A stretch of 64,000 nt of DNA from Amphritea opalescens (GTDB lineage Bacteria; Pseudomonadota; Gammaproteobacteria; Pseudomonadales; Balneatricaceae). The notes below the pieces were generated by a model. That model was not told the DNA's origin and did not search any database. It was given only the letters and a program-made list of their open reading frames with translations. The first letter of the stretch is position 1; every line of letters begins with the position of its first letter. The stretch covers positions 186,001 through 250,000 of the forward strand of contig NZ_RQXW01000003.1 in assembly GCF_003957515.1 (NCBI RefSeq), read 5' to 3'. Of this stretch, positions 45,860 to 59,215 are shown one piece after another. The translations under genes were made by a program, and so were the position numbers.

Positions 45860-48800
45860 CTAACGGTCATCTTCACCGCTCACCTGCTGTAACAGCTTAT
45901 CTAGCGGTTCTGGGTAACCCAAACCATACCCCTGCCCATAATCGACACCAATATCACGCAACATGTCACAAATCTCGGTGTTTTCAACAAATTCAGCAAT
46001 GGTCGTTTTATGCATCACATGGCCGATATCGTTGATCGATTTAACCATCGCTTGGTCCAGCTCATCATCCAAAATACCTTTCACAAACATGCCATCGATC
46101 TTCAAGTTATCCACCGGCAAGTTTTTCAAGTAGGCAAAAGAGGATAAACCACTGCCAAAATCATCTAATGAAAACTGACAACCATAGGCCTTCAGCGCAT
46201 TAATAAACCGCTGTGCCTCAAGAAGATTAGCAATCGCGGCGGTTTCCGTAATCTCAAACTTCACTTTGTAAGGCAGCAGCGTAGAGCTTTCTAAATGACC
46301 GATGATCGCTTCTTTAATGCGCTGATCCCCTAAACTGCTACCCGAAAGGTTAATCGCACAGCAACCGAAATACTGACTGAACTGAGTAAAGTTGCGATCT
46401 AACCAAGCAAACGCATGGCTAACAACCCACTCATCGATCCGGCCAGCTAACTGATAACGTTCAGCGGCGGGCAGAAACGCGCCAGGCGGAATAATATTAC
46501 CCTCCCGATCTTTCATCCTCAGCAGCAGTTCGACATCCGGTTTAAGCTGTGTATTTTGCAATGGCACAATCAGTTGGCCATAGAGCGTAAAACGATCCTC
46601 TTCGAGGGCCGCATTAATCTCAGAGACCCAATGCATCTCACCTTCCCGCTGGGCCAACATCTCATTACCCACGGTGTAGAGGTGCACTCTGTTACGCCCC
46701 GCATCTTTAGCGGTATAGCAGGCGGAATCAGCCTGTTTCAGCACTTCGGTTAGGTTAGCCGAGTGCTCTGTGATAGCGACAACCCCGACACTCACGCCAA
46801 TATTAAATGACTGCTGTTCCCAGCAAAACTTAAACTCAGCAATCGCATCCCGCAGGCTTTCAGCCACCTCATGCGCTTTTTCCAGTGAACAGTTCAATAA
46901 TAAAATACCGAACTCATCACCGCCCAAGCGGGCAAGGGTATCATTGGACCGCACCTGACTTTGCAGTATCGATGCGATCTGTCGCAGCAGTTCATCACCG
47001 GCAACATGACCACAGGTGTCGTTCACCACTTTAAACTGATCTAGATCGAGGAAGCAGAAGGCATGTTGGCAACCAGGGGCGCGCTGATGCTGAAACATCG
47101 ACTGCAAACGCATCTCGAACTCTCGCCGATTGATTAGGCCGGTCAATTGATCATGGCTGGCATGATAGCTCATCTGTTCAGAGATCAAGCGATTCTCTGT
47201 CACATCCAGCAACGTCACAACATAGTTAGTCAATTGACCCATGAAGTCATAGATCGGCGCAATATTCACTTGCGCCCAGAAAAGCTCGTTGGATTTTTTC
47301 CGATTCCCTAAAATCCCGCCCCAGTCGGGCTGGTCAACGAGTCTCGGCCAGAGGTCTCGGTATGAGGTTTCACCCGGTTGTTCAAAGTGCAGCATATTGA
47401 TATTTTGACCAACCACATCATCAAGCGTGAAGCCCGTCTCTTCCGTAAATCGAGGACTTGAGTATTCGATCTCACCATCAGGCCGAGTGATCAAGACCAT
47501 ATTAGGGCTAAACTCGACCGCCTTGGATACTTTTACCAGTTCTTGCTCGGTTCGACGACGTTCCTCAACTTCATATTGCAGCGATGCGGTTCTTTCTTTA
47601 ACCAGCTGGCTAATGCGTATCGTGCTACCGGTCAAAGACAGCAGCCAGCCCCCCAACAACGCGGTGAACATCATTCCCCCTAGGAGAATAATCCAACTAC
47701 TCCACTGGGAAAAATGGAATAGAAACTCAGGTTTGGCGCTGTATTTAAACAGATAAACCCGCCCACCCATCAGATATTCTTGACTCCAAGTCAGCTTTTC
47801 TGCCGCCACCGGCGATGACTCTCCCGTGGGATAGATCTGCAAAGACCCGTCGGTAATATCAAACAGTTCAAGTTCCATTTGAGTCGACTGATCAGCCCGC
47901 TCTTGTAAGACGGCACCGATAAAATCACTTATCCGATAAACGGTTGCAACAACCCCCTCCTCTGAGACGCCATCAATACCGGCATGACTGATATGCAGAT
48001 ACTCAACGACGCCCCACTGAGCACCTGATTCCTGAATCAACCGAAACGGCGCCGTCGCGACAGGCATGCCGAGCTCTCGTGCTTTTTCCACTGCCACTAG
48101 CGCAATAGGATTACTCGCGACATCGAAACCCAAGGCCCGTTTATTGCCATCAAACGGCTCGACATAACTGATGGGATAATAAAAGTCTCTCTCACCGGCG
48201 ATCACCAGAGCCCCACTGTCATCCTTTTCGACAATACGCCCGGAGAAATTCTTGGATCTCTCATAGTTCTGTCGGTTGGCATTAGCGATTCGCGGCGTCC
48301 ACTCCAGCGCCTGCAGCTCGGGGTAGCGCTGCAGTATATGTACCGTAAAATTAGAAAAGTCTTCTCTATTAATATGACTGCTGCTCAAAAAAAGACTTTG
48401 CAATGAGAAGAGCACTTCACGACCGGCTTCCAGCCGACTCTCGATATTAGAGTGCAGTTGTTCCGCCTGTTGATTAAACTTTAATCGACGTTCCTGTAGT
48501 TCGTAATTTTTAGTAATTAAAAACAACACCACAATCACCATCAACAATCCGGTCATCGGTAAAACAATGGCCATTTTTCGCGTATAAAGCGAACTCTGTC
48601 GATGGGCAAAAAGTGCGAGCAATACCGGCGCAACCACAATGGCGCCGATGCTGTCACCAATAAACCAAGTAAGCCAACCAACAAAGAAATGCTCTGCGCC
48701 AACAGCATCAAACATCAACAAGGTTATATTCGCCACTAGGCTAGAAAAAAACGATGCCAACGGGCCGATAATCAGTAAAAAACAGACAATCTGCTTATCA

Positions 48801-49189
48801 TCGATAAGGGTTGGAAAACCACCTAATAAACGGTAAACCAGCCATACAGCCCCCACCGCTTCCAGTAAGGCCGCACTGCTCAGTAGGACCATCAACGTCA
48901 AGGACCGCAACGAAGACTCGACACTACTAGTATCAAGCCAACTGCTGGCGTAAAAGATCATAAAAGCGACAAAAAGCCCAAAACTAGCCCGATAACCCCG
49001 TAGCAAGATCGCCGTAATCGACACCCCAGCCGCAGGCCATACCGCAGACGCATCGCTCGGTGGAATCGACAATAAACCTTCTGACAGATAGGCCAGCAAC
49101 AGATAAGCCATACCCGGAAATACATGGGTATAAAGCAGATCGCTAAAACGATCGAATGGTCTTATAGAAGTCGTTAGCTGTGATGACAT
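45860..49189 (-). CDS. MASE1-CHASE-PAS-GGDEF-EAL c-di-GMP signalling protein
   Basis: A 1109-residue inner-membrane protein. Rough layout: MASE1 membrane sensor (to about residue 280, with SDASAVWPAAGVSITAILLR), a periplasmic CHASE domain to about 500, a PAS domain about 540-660 (AVEFSPNMVLITRPDGEIEY), GGDEF, then EAL. The cyclase motif is intact GGDEF with an RSND I-site. The EAL signature reads VELLLR instead of EALLR, but the first Glu is kept, as are INLSGSS, FEITETA, LDDFGSG, KIDG and EFVEN. Both activities are therefore possible. The ATG was chosen over a TTG 11 codons upstream. It stands alone. Confidence 0.92.
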   Translation of the reverse strand: MSSQLTTSIRPFDRFSDLLYTHVFPGMAYLLLAYLSEGLLSIPPSDASAVWPAAGVSITAILLRGYRASFGLFVAFMIFYASSWLDTSSVESSLRSLTLMVLLSSAALLEAVGAVWLVYRLLGGFPTLIDDKQIVCFLLIIGPLASFFSSLVANITLLMFDAVGAEHFFVGWLTWFIGDSIGAIVVAPVLLALFAHRQSSLYTRKMAIVLPMTGLLMVIVVLFLITKNYELQERRLKFNQQAEQLHSNIESRLEAGREVLFSLQSLFLSSSHINREDFSNFTVHILQRYPELQALEWTPRIANANRQNYERSKNFSGRIVEKDDSGALVIAGERDFYYPISYVEPFDGNKRALGFDVASNPIALVAVEKARELGMPVATAPFRLIQESGAQWGVVEYLHISHAGIDGVSEEGVVATVYRISDFIGAVLQERADQSTQMELELFDITDGSLQIYPTGESSPVAAEKLTWSQEYLMGGRVYLFKYSAKPEFLFHFSQWSSWIILLGGMMFTALLGGWLLSLTGSTIRISQLVKERTASLQYEVEERRRTEQELVKVSKAVEFSPNMVLITRPDGEIEYSSPRFTEETGFTLDDVVGQNINMLHFEQPGETSYRDLWPRLVDQPDWGGILGNRKKSNELFWAQVNIAPIYDFMGQLTNYVVTLLDVTENRLISEQMSYHASHDQLTGLINRREFEMRLQSMFQHQRAPGCQHAFCFLDLDQFKVVNDTCGHVAGDELLRQIASILQSQVRSNDTLARLGGDEFGILLLNCSLEKAHEVAESLRDAIAEFKFCWEQQSFNIGVSVGVVAITEHSANLTEVLKQADSACYTAKDAGRNRVHLYTVGNEMLAQREGEMHWVSEINAALEEDRFTLYGQLIVPLQNTQLKPDVELLLRMKDREGNIIPPGAFLPAAERYQLAGRIDEWVVSHAFAWLDRNFTQFSQYFGCCAINLSGSSLGDQRIKEAIIGHLESSTLLPYKVKFEITETAAIANLLEAQRFINALKAYGCQFSLDDFGSGLSSFAYLKNLPVDNLKIDGMFVKGILDDELDQAMVKSINDIGHVMHKTTIAEFVENTEICDMLRDIGVDYGQGYGLGYPEPLDKLLQQVSGEDDR

Positions 49190-49668
49190 GTCTAAATGGC
49201 GTTCTCTATAGGTGCTAGGCAATATAAAATCATAAGCGCAAAATGAAAAACATTCTGAATTGATATTGGTCTAAAACGAGTGCACTTGCAAAATAACTTT
49301 CTGAAACAGAACCTTAAGATAGCCCGCAATACCGCTTCAACTTGACCTTTTCACGGGTCGAATCATCATCGACAAGTCGACAGCGCTACTTAAAAGGGCC
49401 GAGAAATATCAAGTATCGCCATTGAAAGGCAGCTAGGAACTCATCGAATAGCGGAGCAAATAGCGGGAGGTAGGCAGGAAAGGCAGACAAATAATATACA
49501 ACGAGACAGAGCGGCCCAATAATCGATGGACATCCCAGTCCACGGTGAATCTAACGTTTAGACAGAAACCAACGATCACTTAAAGAGCACACTAGCCTAA
49601 ATCTGAGGGGTAACGGCTGAGCACTGCGGATGATAGGGCCTGATATTAGCGCTCATAACCGGCCGGTG
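49190..49668. other. Long intergenic region before DUF1820 gene
   Basis: About 479 bp between the GGDEF-EAL gene start and the DUF1820 gene end. I find no clear hairpin with T-run, tRNA-like fold or convincing small ORF; it must contain the promoter of the c-di-GMP gene. Confidence 0.4.
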
Positions 49669-49986
49669 TTAGGTATTTCTTGGCGGCATCACAGGGAAAG
49701 GTGTTACTGTTCCCTTCACTTCCGTAATTTTTGCAGGGCCTTGATGTTTAACTTCATCGATACGAATCACCGCCTGCATCGGAATATAGCTTCTTTCTAC
49801 ATCTTCAAACTGCTTCTTTAACTTCTCTTCAGTGGGATCAACGACCATAGAACCCTGACTACCAAAAATGATATTTTCTATCTCAAGAAACCCCCAAAGG
49901 TCACTTTGGTAGACATTCTGCGCATAGATCTCATAGATCTCGTTCTGATTTAGAAATTTTATTCGGTAGATCGGATCGCTTGCCAT
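49669..49986 (-). CDS. DUF1820 family protein
   Basis: A 105-residue soluble protein. The opening DPIYRIKFLNQNEIYEIYAQ, the centre YQSDLWGFLEIENIIFG and the segment SYIPMQAVIRIDEVKHQG are what I recognise as DUF1820, a family confined mostly to gammaproteobacteria and often found near miaB. No catalytic motif is apparent. It is divergent from miaB, with about 160 bp between starts. Function unknown. Confidence 0.85.
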   Translation of the reverse strand: MASDPIYRIKFLNQNEIYEIYAQNVYQSDLWGFLEIENIIFGSQGSMVVDPTEEKLKKQFEDVERSYIPMQAVIRIDEVKHQGPAKITEVKGTVTPFPVMPPRNT

Positions 49987-50145
49987 GGTTCATCATACTC
50001 ACAAAAAGTTAACTGCCGTTATTATGGGGGCGCTTTAACTGATTACAAGTACTCATCGAGGCCGGTTAAAAACTATGCAGCTGGGTTGCCATAAAGTATA
50101 ATTCCCGCCCTTTTCATTTCTCCAAGCCGTAAAAATAGGTGAGCC

Positions 50146-51504
50146 ATGGCCAAGAAGCTATTCATTAAAACCCACGGATGTCAGATGAACGAATATGATT
50201 CATCGCGAATGGCCGATCTGCTGGGCGAAAGCCATGAGCTAGAGCTGACCGACAATCAGGAAGAAGCCGATGTATTGCTGCTGAACACCTGTTCGATTCG
50301 GGAAAAAGCTCAGGAAAAAGTATTTCACCAGTTAGGCCGCTGGCGCAAACTGAAAGCCAAGAATCCTAATCTAAAGATCGGTGTCGGCGGTTGCGTGGCA
50401 TCACAAGAGGGTGACGCCATTCTTAAACGCGCCCCCTATGTTGATATGATCTTTGGGCCACAAACCCTGCATCGTCTGCCTGAGATGATCGATATCACCA
50501 ATGCCGGCACCCATAAAAAAGGCATCGTCGACATTAGCTTCCCAGAGATCGAAAAATTCGATCATCTCCCTGCACCAAGAGTCGAGGGGGCCGAAGCCTT
50601 CGTTTCCATCATGGAAGGTTGTAGTAAATACTGTACTTTCTGCGTGGTGCCGTACACCCGTGGTGAAGAGGTTAGCCGTCCGTTAGATGACATCTTGGCC
50701 GAAGCCGTCGAGCTGTCGGAACAGGGTGTTCGCGAGGTCCATCTACTGGGGCAGAATGTGAACGCTTACCGTGGCGACACCCACGATGGTGATATTGCCG
50801 ACCTAGCCGAGCTGATCCGCTGCATTGCGGCTATTGATGGTATTGACCGTATTCGTTTTACCACCTCTCATCCCGTCGAATTTAGCGATAGCTTAGTCGA
50901 GGTATACCGCGATGTGCCGGAACTGGTTAGCTTCCTCCATCTGCCGGTACAAAGTGGCTCTGATCGCATTCTAATGGCGATGAAGCGTGGTCATATGGCA
51001 CTGGAATACAAATCATTGATTCGTAAAATCCGTGCGGCGCGCCCAGATATCACCCTATCATCGGACTTTATTATCGGCTTCCCCGGTGAAACTGAGGCCG
51101 ACTTCGAAGCCACCATGAACCTGATTGCTGAAGTCGGCTTTGATAACTCCTACAGCTTTATCTACAGCCGCCGCCCTGGTACTCCTGCTGCCGACCTGCC
51201 GGACGATGTATCGGAAGAAACGAAAAAGCAGCGTCTGAAAATTTTACAAGACCGCATTACCCAGCAAGCACTACAGATTAGCCGCCGCATGGTCGATACG
51301 GTCCAACGTATCCTCGTGACCGACTACTCACGTAAAGACCCAGGCATGCTGCAGGGACGTACTGAAAATAACCGGGTGGTTAACTTTCGTTGCGAAAATC
51401 CAGATCAGATTGGCCACTTTGCCGATGTGCGCATCGCTGAGGTTTACACCAACTCGCTATTAGGTGAATTGGTCGGCTCCGAATTGGACGGCACACTGCA
51501 GTAA
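50146..51504 (+). CDS. miaB: tRNA-2-methylthio-N6-isopentenyladenosine37 synthase
   Basis: Radical-SAM methylthiotransferase acting on i6A37 of tRNAs. It has 452 residues. The N-terminal UPF0004 domain holds three cluster cysteines ([33 protein letters not shown]). The radical-SAM motif is [15 protein letters not shown], and a TRAM RNA-binding domain ends the protein. It heads the conserved miaB-ybeZ-ybeY-ybeX-lnt run; AGGTGA precedes the ATG. Confidence 0.97.
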   Translation: MAKKLFIKTHGCQMNEYDSSRMADLLGESHELELTDNQEEADVLLLNTCSIREKAQEKVFHQLGRWRKLKAKNPNLKIGVGGCVASQEGDAILKRAPYVDMIFGPQTLHRLPEMIDITNAGTHKKGIVDISFPEIEKFDHLPAPRVEGAEAFVSIMEGCSKYCTFCVVPYTRGEEVSRPLDDILAEAVELSEQGVREVHLLGQNVNAYRGDTHDGDIADLAELIRCIAAIDGIDRIRFTTSHPVEFSDSLVEVYRDVPELVSFLHLPVQSGSDRILMAMKRGHMALEYKSLIRKIRAARPDITLSSDFIIGFPGETEADFEATMNLIAEVGFDNSYSFIYSRRPGTPAADLPDDVSEETKKQRLKILQDRITQQALQISRRMVDTVQRILVTDYSRKDPGMLQGRTENNRVVNFRCENPDQIGHFADVRIAEVYTNSLLGELVGSELDGTLQ

Positions 51505-51581
51505 GCCGTGCCGATTTGGCCCTATACACGCGACTGTCGCGCCGCTAAATTAAACAGATTCGTTATCTTAAGGATGCATTC

Positions 51582-52595
51582 TTGAATACAGCGCAAACCA
51601 TCCAGCTCACCTTAGAGCCGGATAATACTCAATCACTCGCTAACCTTTGCGGTCAACTCGATGAACATCTGCGCCTAATGGAACAACGTCTAGGCATAGA
51701 GATCAGTAACCGAGGTAATCATTTTAAACTGGCGGGCAAATCCAATGTGGTGCGCGCCGGTGCGAAGATGCTTGAACAGCTGTATGAAGATGCCCAACAA
51801 GGCGAACAGATCACCCCAGATCAGATTCACCTGCTGCTCCAACAATCCGGTATCGAGCAGCTCTCGGGTAGTGAACTGACCGCGCCGGTCTACCAAGCCG
51901 ACATTGCGATTCAAACCCGTAAAACGCTGATTCGCCCCCGTGGACCGAATCAACAAACCTATGTCCGTACCATTCTGACCCATGATATCAATTTTGGTAT
52001 CGGGCCTGCCGGCACGGGTAAAACCTATTTAGCGGTGGCTTGCGCCTGTGAAGCCTTAGAACGCGAAGAGGTCAGCCGTATCCTTCTGGTGCGCCCAGCA
52101 GTGGAAGCAGGCGAAAAACTAGGCTTTCTGCCCGGCGATCTTAGCCAGAAGGTAGACCCCTACCTGCGGCCTCTCTACGATGCCCTCTATGAGATGTTGG
52201 GCATCGAGCGTGTCAGCAAACTGATTGAACGCAATATTATCGAAGTGGCACCGCTGGCCTATATGCGCGGCCGAACCCTCAATGGCTCCTTTGTTATCCT
52301 CGATGAAAGCCAGAACACCACCCGCGAACAGATGAAGATGTTTCTGACTCGGATCGGCTTTGGCTCAACCGCGGTCATCACCGGCGACACCACACAGATC
52401 GATCTACCCAAAGGCGTCCGCTCCGGCCTGATTCATGCTAGCGAAGTCCTCAAAGACGTCAAAGGTATCGGCTTTACCCGCTTTACCGCCAAAGACGTGG
52501 TACGCCACCCATTGGTCGGACATATCGTTGAAGCCTATGATCAGTATGAACAACATCACGACGCTCAGTCGGCTAATCAACAGGGGCACCGATGA
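51582..52595 (+). CDS. ybeZ: PhoH-like ATPase YbeZ
   Basis: A 337-residue PhoH-family NTPase, thought to act with the RNase YbeY in rRNA maturation. Walker A is [17 protein letters not shown], Walker [14 protein letters not shown], followed by [12 protein letters not shown]. The start is TTG (51582), supported by AAGGA seven bases upstream; the nearby ATG at 51574 is out of frame. The stop overlaps the ybeY start by 4 bp. Confidence 0.94.
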   Translation: MNTAQTIQLTLEPDNTQSLANLCGQLDEHLRLMEQRLGIEISNRGNHFKLAGKSNVVRAGAKMLEQLYEDAQQGEQITPDQIHLLLQQSGIEQLSGSELTAPVYQADIAIQTRKTLIRPRGPNQQTYVRTILTHDINFGIGPAGTGKTYLAVACACEALEREEVSRILLVRPAVEAGEKLGFLPGDLSQKVDPYLRPLYDALYEMLGIERVSKLIERNIIEVAPLAYMRGRTLNGSFVILDESQNTTREQMKMFLTRIGFGSTAVITGDTTQIDLPKGVRSGLIHASEVLKDVKGIGFTRFTAKDVVRHPLVGHIVEAYDQYEQHHDAQSANQQGHR

Positions 52596-53050
52596 CTTAC
52601 TTTGTTGACCGCCAGTGTCAAATCGCCGACGAAGGCCTTCCCAGCGAAGAGCAACTCACCACCTGGGTAACAGCAGCCCTTAAAGGCCGCCTTGAGGATG
52701 CTGAACTATCGATCCGAATCGTCGACCCTGAAGAGAGCCAGACGCTGAATCATCAGTACCGCGGCAAGGATAGTTCAACCAATGTGCTATCCTTCCCATT
52801 TGAGATGCCTGAGGGCATCGAACTCGACCTACTAGGCGATCTGGTCATTTGCGCAGAGGTTGTTGCCCGCGAGGCCGAAGAGCAAAATAAGCCATTATTT
52901 AACCACTGGTGTCATATGGTCGTGCATGGAGTCTTGCATCTACTTGGATTCGACCATATAAATAACGCTGAAGCAGAAGAGATGGAACAGCTGGAGCGGG
53001 ATATTCTTGCGAGTTTAGAGATACCCGACCCTTACTTAATCACTGAATAA
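52592..53050 (+). CDS. ybeY: Endoribonuclease YbeY
   Basis: Zinc endoribonuclease for 16S rRNA 3' end maturation and ribosome quality control. It has 152 residues. The zinc motif [11 protein letters not shown] (H-x3-H-x5-H) is complete, preceded by the conserved [18 protein letters not shown]-like block (here [16 protein letters not shown]). It overlaps ybeZ, so translation is likely coupled. Confidence 0.96.
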   Translation: MTYFVDRQCQIADEGLPSEEQLTTWVTAALKGRLEDAELSIRIVDPEESQTLNHQYRGKDSSTNVLSFPFEMPEGIELDLLGDLVICAEVVAREAEEQNKPLFNHWCHMVVHGVLHLLGFDHINNAEAEEMEQLERDILASLEIPDPYLITE

Positions 53051-53078
53051 GCCTGACACCTAACACACGGAGTACCAC

Positions 53079-53939
53079 ATGAGCGAAGAGCGATCGGGAC
53101 ATGGCCAAAATAATAAGTCTTGGCTAGACAAGCTCTCCCAGATTTTTTCTGACGAGCCCAAGACCCGGGAAGATCTGTTGGCCGACCTAAAAGACGCCAC
53201 CGATGAAAACGTTCTAGATCAAGAAGCCTTCAGCATCATCGAAGGCGCCATGCAGGTTGCTGATCAGCAGGTGCGTGATGTCATGATCCCCCGTTCGCAG
53301 ATGATTGTGGTTGAAGCTGACCAAACGCCGAAAGAGTTTCTCCCCATCATCATCTCTTCGGCCCACTCCCGCTTTCCCGTAATTGGCGAAAACCCCGATG
53401 ATATTCTGGGGCTATTGCTGGTAAAAGACCTACTGCCACTTATTCTCGATGAAAACCATCTAGAAAATTTCGATATTCGGCAGTATGTGCGTAAAGCGAC
53501 CTTTATTCCTGAGAGCAAACGCCTTAACGTGCTACTCAAAGAGTTTCGTGCGACCCGTACTCATATGGCCATTGTGGTCGACGAATATGCCGGTGTCTCT
53601 GGCGTCATCACTATCGAAGACGTGCTCGAACAGATTGTCGGGCAGATTGAAGATGAGCATGATGTCGAAGATGATGACGGCAATATCAAGCCGTTCGATG
53701 ATAATGGCTATATCGTTAAAGCTCTGACACCGATCGAAGACTTCAACGAATTCTTCGATATTGGTATGCCGGATGATGATTTTGACACTATCGGCGGCCT
53801 CGTCACCCAAAAATTTGGTCACCTACCCCGTAAAGATGAAAGCGTTGAAATCGATGCTTTTACCTTTAAAATTCTCAGCGCAGACAACCGTCGAATCCGC
53901 CTACTTCAGGTTATTCGGTCAGAATCGGTCAAACAATAA
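53079..53939 (+). CDS. ybeX: CBS-domain protein CorC/YbeX
   Basis: A 286-residue cytosolic protein. Two CBS domains span about residues 60-190 (VRDVMIPRSQMIVVEAD, then THMAIVVDEYAGVSGVITIE). A C-terminal CorC/HlyC transporter-associated domain follows (DTIGGLVTQKFGHLPRKDES). It is linked genetically to magnesium/cobalt efflux and to ribosome biogenesis. Its stop overlaps the lnt start by 1 bp, part of the conserved ybeZYX-lnt run. Confidence 0.95.
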   Translation: MSEERSGHGQNNKSWLDKLSQIFSDEPKTREDLLADLKDATDENVLDQEAFSIIEGAMQVADQQVRDVMIPRSQMIVVEADQTPKEFLPIIISSAHSRFPVIGENPDDILGLLLVKDLLPLILDENHLENFDIRQYVRKATFIPESKRLNVLLKEFRATRTHMAIVVDEYAGVSGVITIEDVLEQIVGQIEDEHDVEDDDGNIKPFDDNGYIVKALTPIEDFNEFFDIGMPDDDFDTIGGLVTQKFGHLPRKDESVEIDAFTFKILSADNRRIRLLQVIRSESVKQ

Positions 53940-55459
53940 TGACAAACCGTACCTCCTTGATCGCTTGGCGGGTCTTGCTCAGCATAATAGCCGGTGCACT
54001 TGCCCCGCTATCGCTAGCACCTTTTGACTACTGGTATCTGGGAGGCGTATCGGTCGCCTTACTCTTTACACTGCTACATCACTGCTCACCCCGCGCAGGC
54101 GCTTGGCTCGGCTGGTGCTATGGCCTAGGCTTCTTCGGCAGCGGCGTTTCTTGGGTGTTTGTCAGTATTCATGAATACGGCAACGCATCAACGCTCTTAG
54201 CCGGCGCGATGACGGCTCTCTTTGTCGCCGCACTGGCTATTTTATTTGCCATACAGATATGGCTTTATACTCGCCTATATCGCAACCTCATTGGCTTTTG
54301 CGCTTTATGGATACTATTTGAATGGCTGCGTAGTTGGCTATTGACCGGCTTCCCCTGGCTTTATCTTGGCTACGGTCTAGTCGACACGCCCTTAGCGGTG
54401 TTTGCGCCTCTAGGCGGCGTATGGTTGCTCAGTCTTTATGTCGTGTTAACCGCTACCCTGCTGGTTACCTTCGTTAAACGCCTAAAACAACCTCTACAGG
54501 CAGCGACCATTCTCATGGTGCTTGGGCTGCCTTGGGTTGCCATAGAGCAGAACCAGATTCCCTCCAACTGGACAACGCCGGTAGGCGAACCCCTTAAGGT
54601 AATGGTAGTACAGGCCGATATCCCACAACAACTCAAGTGGAGCCCAAGCCAGTTAGAAACAATCTTACAAACCTATGTTAATCTGAGTCAGGACAGCGAT
54701 AAGGTCGACCTATTGGTCTGGCCAGAAACCGCGATCCCCAGTTTTTACCGTACCGCGAAAACAATGCTCAGCCCGCTGATCACCTATTTAGAGAGCAACG
54801 ATACCGCACTTATCAGCGGTATTCCCTCAATCTATCGTGACCCAGAAGCACCGAAAGGTCGGCGCTATACCAACAGCTTAACCCTATTTGCAGGCGGAAG
54901 CGGCAGCTACGATAAGCAACGCTTAGTACCCTTTGGTGAATATGTGCCATTGGAAAATCAACTGCGCGGCATTATCGACTTCTTCGACCTGCCGATGTCA
55001 GAATTCAGCCTTGGTGCGCCGAATCAGCCACTACTAGAAGCCGCCGGCAGTCAGATAGCGCCCTTTATCTGTTATGAAATTGCTTATCCAGAATTGGTAA
55101 GAGAGCAGAGCCTAGAAAGCGACCTGCTACTCACCGTCAGTAATGATACCTGGTTTGGCCATTCCAGCGCCCCGGCACAGCATCTACAGATCGCCCGTAT
55201 GCGAGCTTTAGAAACCGGTCGTTGGCTCATTCGCTCAACCAATAACGGTATTAGTGCGCTGATCTCCCCTGAGGGTAAGATCAACACAACCATACCCGCC
55301 TATGAACAAGCGGTAATGATCGGCGAAGTTCGCCGTATGCAGGGCCTCACCCCCTATCAGGAGTGGGGCATTAAGCCGTTACAGATCGTTATCGGCTTGC
55401 TGTTATTCATCGGATTAATCACTGCCCCACGGAGCAGATTGACGCGTAAAGAGCTCTGA
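53939..55459 (+). CDS. lnt: Apolipoprotein N-acyltransferase
   Basis: Adds the third acyl chain to lipoproteins in the inner membrane. It has 506 residues: about six N-terminal helices, then a periplasmic nitrilase-like domain. The catalytic triad is readable: Glu in VWPETAIPSF, Lys in YDKQRLVPFGEYVP and Cys in APFICYEIAYPEL. A final C-terminal helix closes it. Its 3' end overlaps the convergent ybeL-like gene by 45 bp. Confidence 0.96.
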   Translation: MTNRTSLIAWRVLLSIIAGALAPLSLAPFDYWYLGGVSVALLFTLLHHCSPRAGAWLGWCYGLGFFGSGVSWVFVSIHEYGNASTLLAGAMTALFVAALAILFAIQIWLYTRLYRNLIGFCALWILFEWLRSWLLTGFPWLYLGYGLVDTPLAVFAPLGGVWLLSLYVVLTATLLVTFVKRLKQPLQAATILMVLGLPWVAIEQNQIPSNWTTPVGEPLKVMVVQADIPQQLKWSPSQLETILQTYVNLSQDSDKVDLLVWPETAIPSFYRTAKTMLSPLITYLESNDTALISGIPSIYRDPEAPKGRRYTNSLTLFAGGSGSYDKQRLVPFGEYVPLENQLRGIIDFFDLPMSEFSLGAPNQPLLEAAGSQIAPFICYEIAYPELVREQSLESDLLLTVSNDTWFGHSSAPAQHLQIARMRALETGRWLIRSTNNGISALISPEGKINTTIPAYEQAVMIGEVRRMQGLTPYQEWGIKPLQIVIGLLLFIGLITAPRSRLTRKEL

Positions 55460-55957
55460 GCCACATTTAGGGCAGGCTTCTAAAGGACCAGTCGTGGTAT
55501 GCACGACGGATTCACCACAGGCAACACAGACAAAGGTTCCCGGGGCGGCAATTTCACCGGCGGTGTATTGATCATCGCCTTCGGCTAACCGTTGTTGGAG
55601 CTCGGTGATACCGATCCGGGTTTTATCGGCTAAATCCATCAACTGGGTGGCAATGGTCTGCTCAAGGTAGTCGAGATCAAAATTCAACCAAGCCGCAATC
55701 CCCTCACCCGTTTCATGGGCGTAATAACCCAGTTGTTTCAAATCCCGCTTGAGATAGGCACTCAGAAGATCCATCTCATCGCGGGTCATATCTTCAGCCG
55801 CTAACTCTAACTCGACCGCTTCTTCAATTTTCTGCTGCAGGTAATCCCATGACCACTGTTCTGCAGACGTTAAATCCTCACGTAAACGGTTTAATACCCG
55901 ATCATATTGCGCACTAAGATCTTTATCACGACTCTCTTTACTTCCCTTGTTACTCAT
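55415..55957 (-). CDS. ybeL: Zinc-ribbon protein of the DUF1451/YbeL family
   Basis: A 180-residue soluble protein with an alpha-helical N-terminal two thirds (YDRVLNRLREDLTSAEQWSW, LSAYLKRDLKQLGYYA). A C-terminal zinc ribbon carries two CxxC pairs, FVCVACGES and EACPKCGSELF. The start was chosen for its GGAGAG ribosome site; the longer frame enters the leuS promoter region. E. coli ybeL occupies the same neighbourhood near leuS. Its last 45 bp overlap lnt on the opposite strand. Function unknown. Confidence 0.88.
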   Translation of the reverse strand: MSNKGSKESRDKDLSAQYDRVLNRLREDLTSAEQWSWDYLQQKIEEAVELELAAEDMTRDEMDLLSAYLKRDLKQLGYYAHETGEGIAAWLNFDLDYLEQTIATQLMDLADKTRIGITELQQRLAEGDDQYTAGEIAAPGTFVCVACGESVVHTTTGPLEACPKCGSELFTRQSAPWGSD

Positions 55958-56040
55958 ATCACTCTCCAAAGCCGACTTAAAACTATATGTAGCATTACAT
56001 ATATTGTATCCTATGCAACACACTTGAAACTATCCTTTGA

Positions 56041-58671
<2,631 letters not shown>

Positions 58672-58681
58672 GGACATAAAA

Positions 58682-59197
58682 ATGATACGCTGCCAAAGCC
58701 GGCTATCGGCTACAATCTTCTTTACTGCTTGTTGTCTGCTGCTATCGGCCTGCGGGTTTCACCTGCGCGGTAGCGCAGATATCGCCGAGCCGCTGCGGCA
58801 GCTAACCCTGAAAACCCCAGAGCGCTCCCGCAGTCAACTGGCGCCTACTCTTCGTCGGCAACTAGAAGCCAACGGCGTAAGCGTTAATAAAGGGAAAGGC
58901 TACCTGCTACAGATCGTCTCAGAGAAACGCAGTCGACGTGAAGCAACGCTAGGAGCCAACGCCGATATTGATGAATACGAATTAACCACAAAAGTGAATT
59001 TCATCGTTAGAGATCCACAGGGAGAGGTTGTCTTAGAGCGTGATATCGAAGCCGAACGTACCTATGATTACGATACGGATGCAGAGACCGCCAGCAACGC
59101 GCAGGAAGCGCAACTGTACACCGAAATGGATAAGCAACTGGCCAATCAAATACTCCGTTTATACACCCATGTACAAGCGGCGACCCCGACTCCTTAA
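58682..59197 (+). CDS. lptE: LPS-assembly lipoprotein LptE
   Basis: Outer-membrane lipoprotein that plugs the LptD barrel during LPS insertion. It has 171 residues with lipobox LLLSACGFHLRG (lipid Cys about residue 21), the typical LptE/RlpB start. The mature part has the conserved FIVRDPQGEVVLERDIEAER segment. It lies between leuS and holA as in other gammaproteobacteria. Confidence 0.94.
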   Translation: MIRCQSRLSATIFFTACCLLLSACGFHLRGSADIAEPLRQLTLKTPERSRSQLAPTLRRQLEANGVSVNKGKGYLLQIVSEKRSRREATLGANADIDEYELTTKVNFIVRDPQGEVVLERDIEAERTYDYDTDAETASNAQEAQLYTEMDKQLANQILRLYTHVQAATPTP

Positions 59198-59215
59198 CCT
59201 TAGATATTAGGCCCT

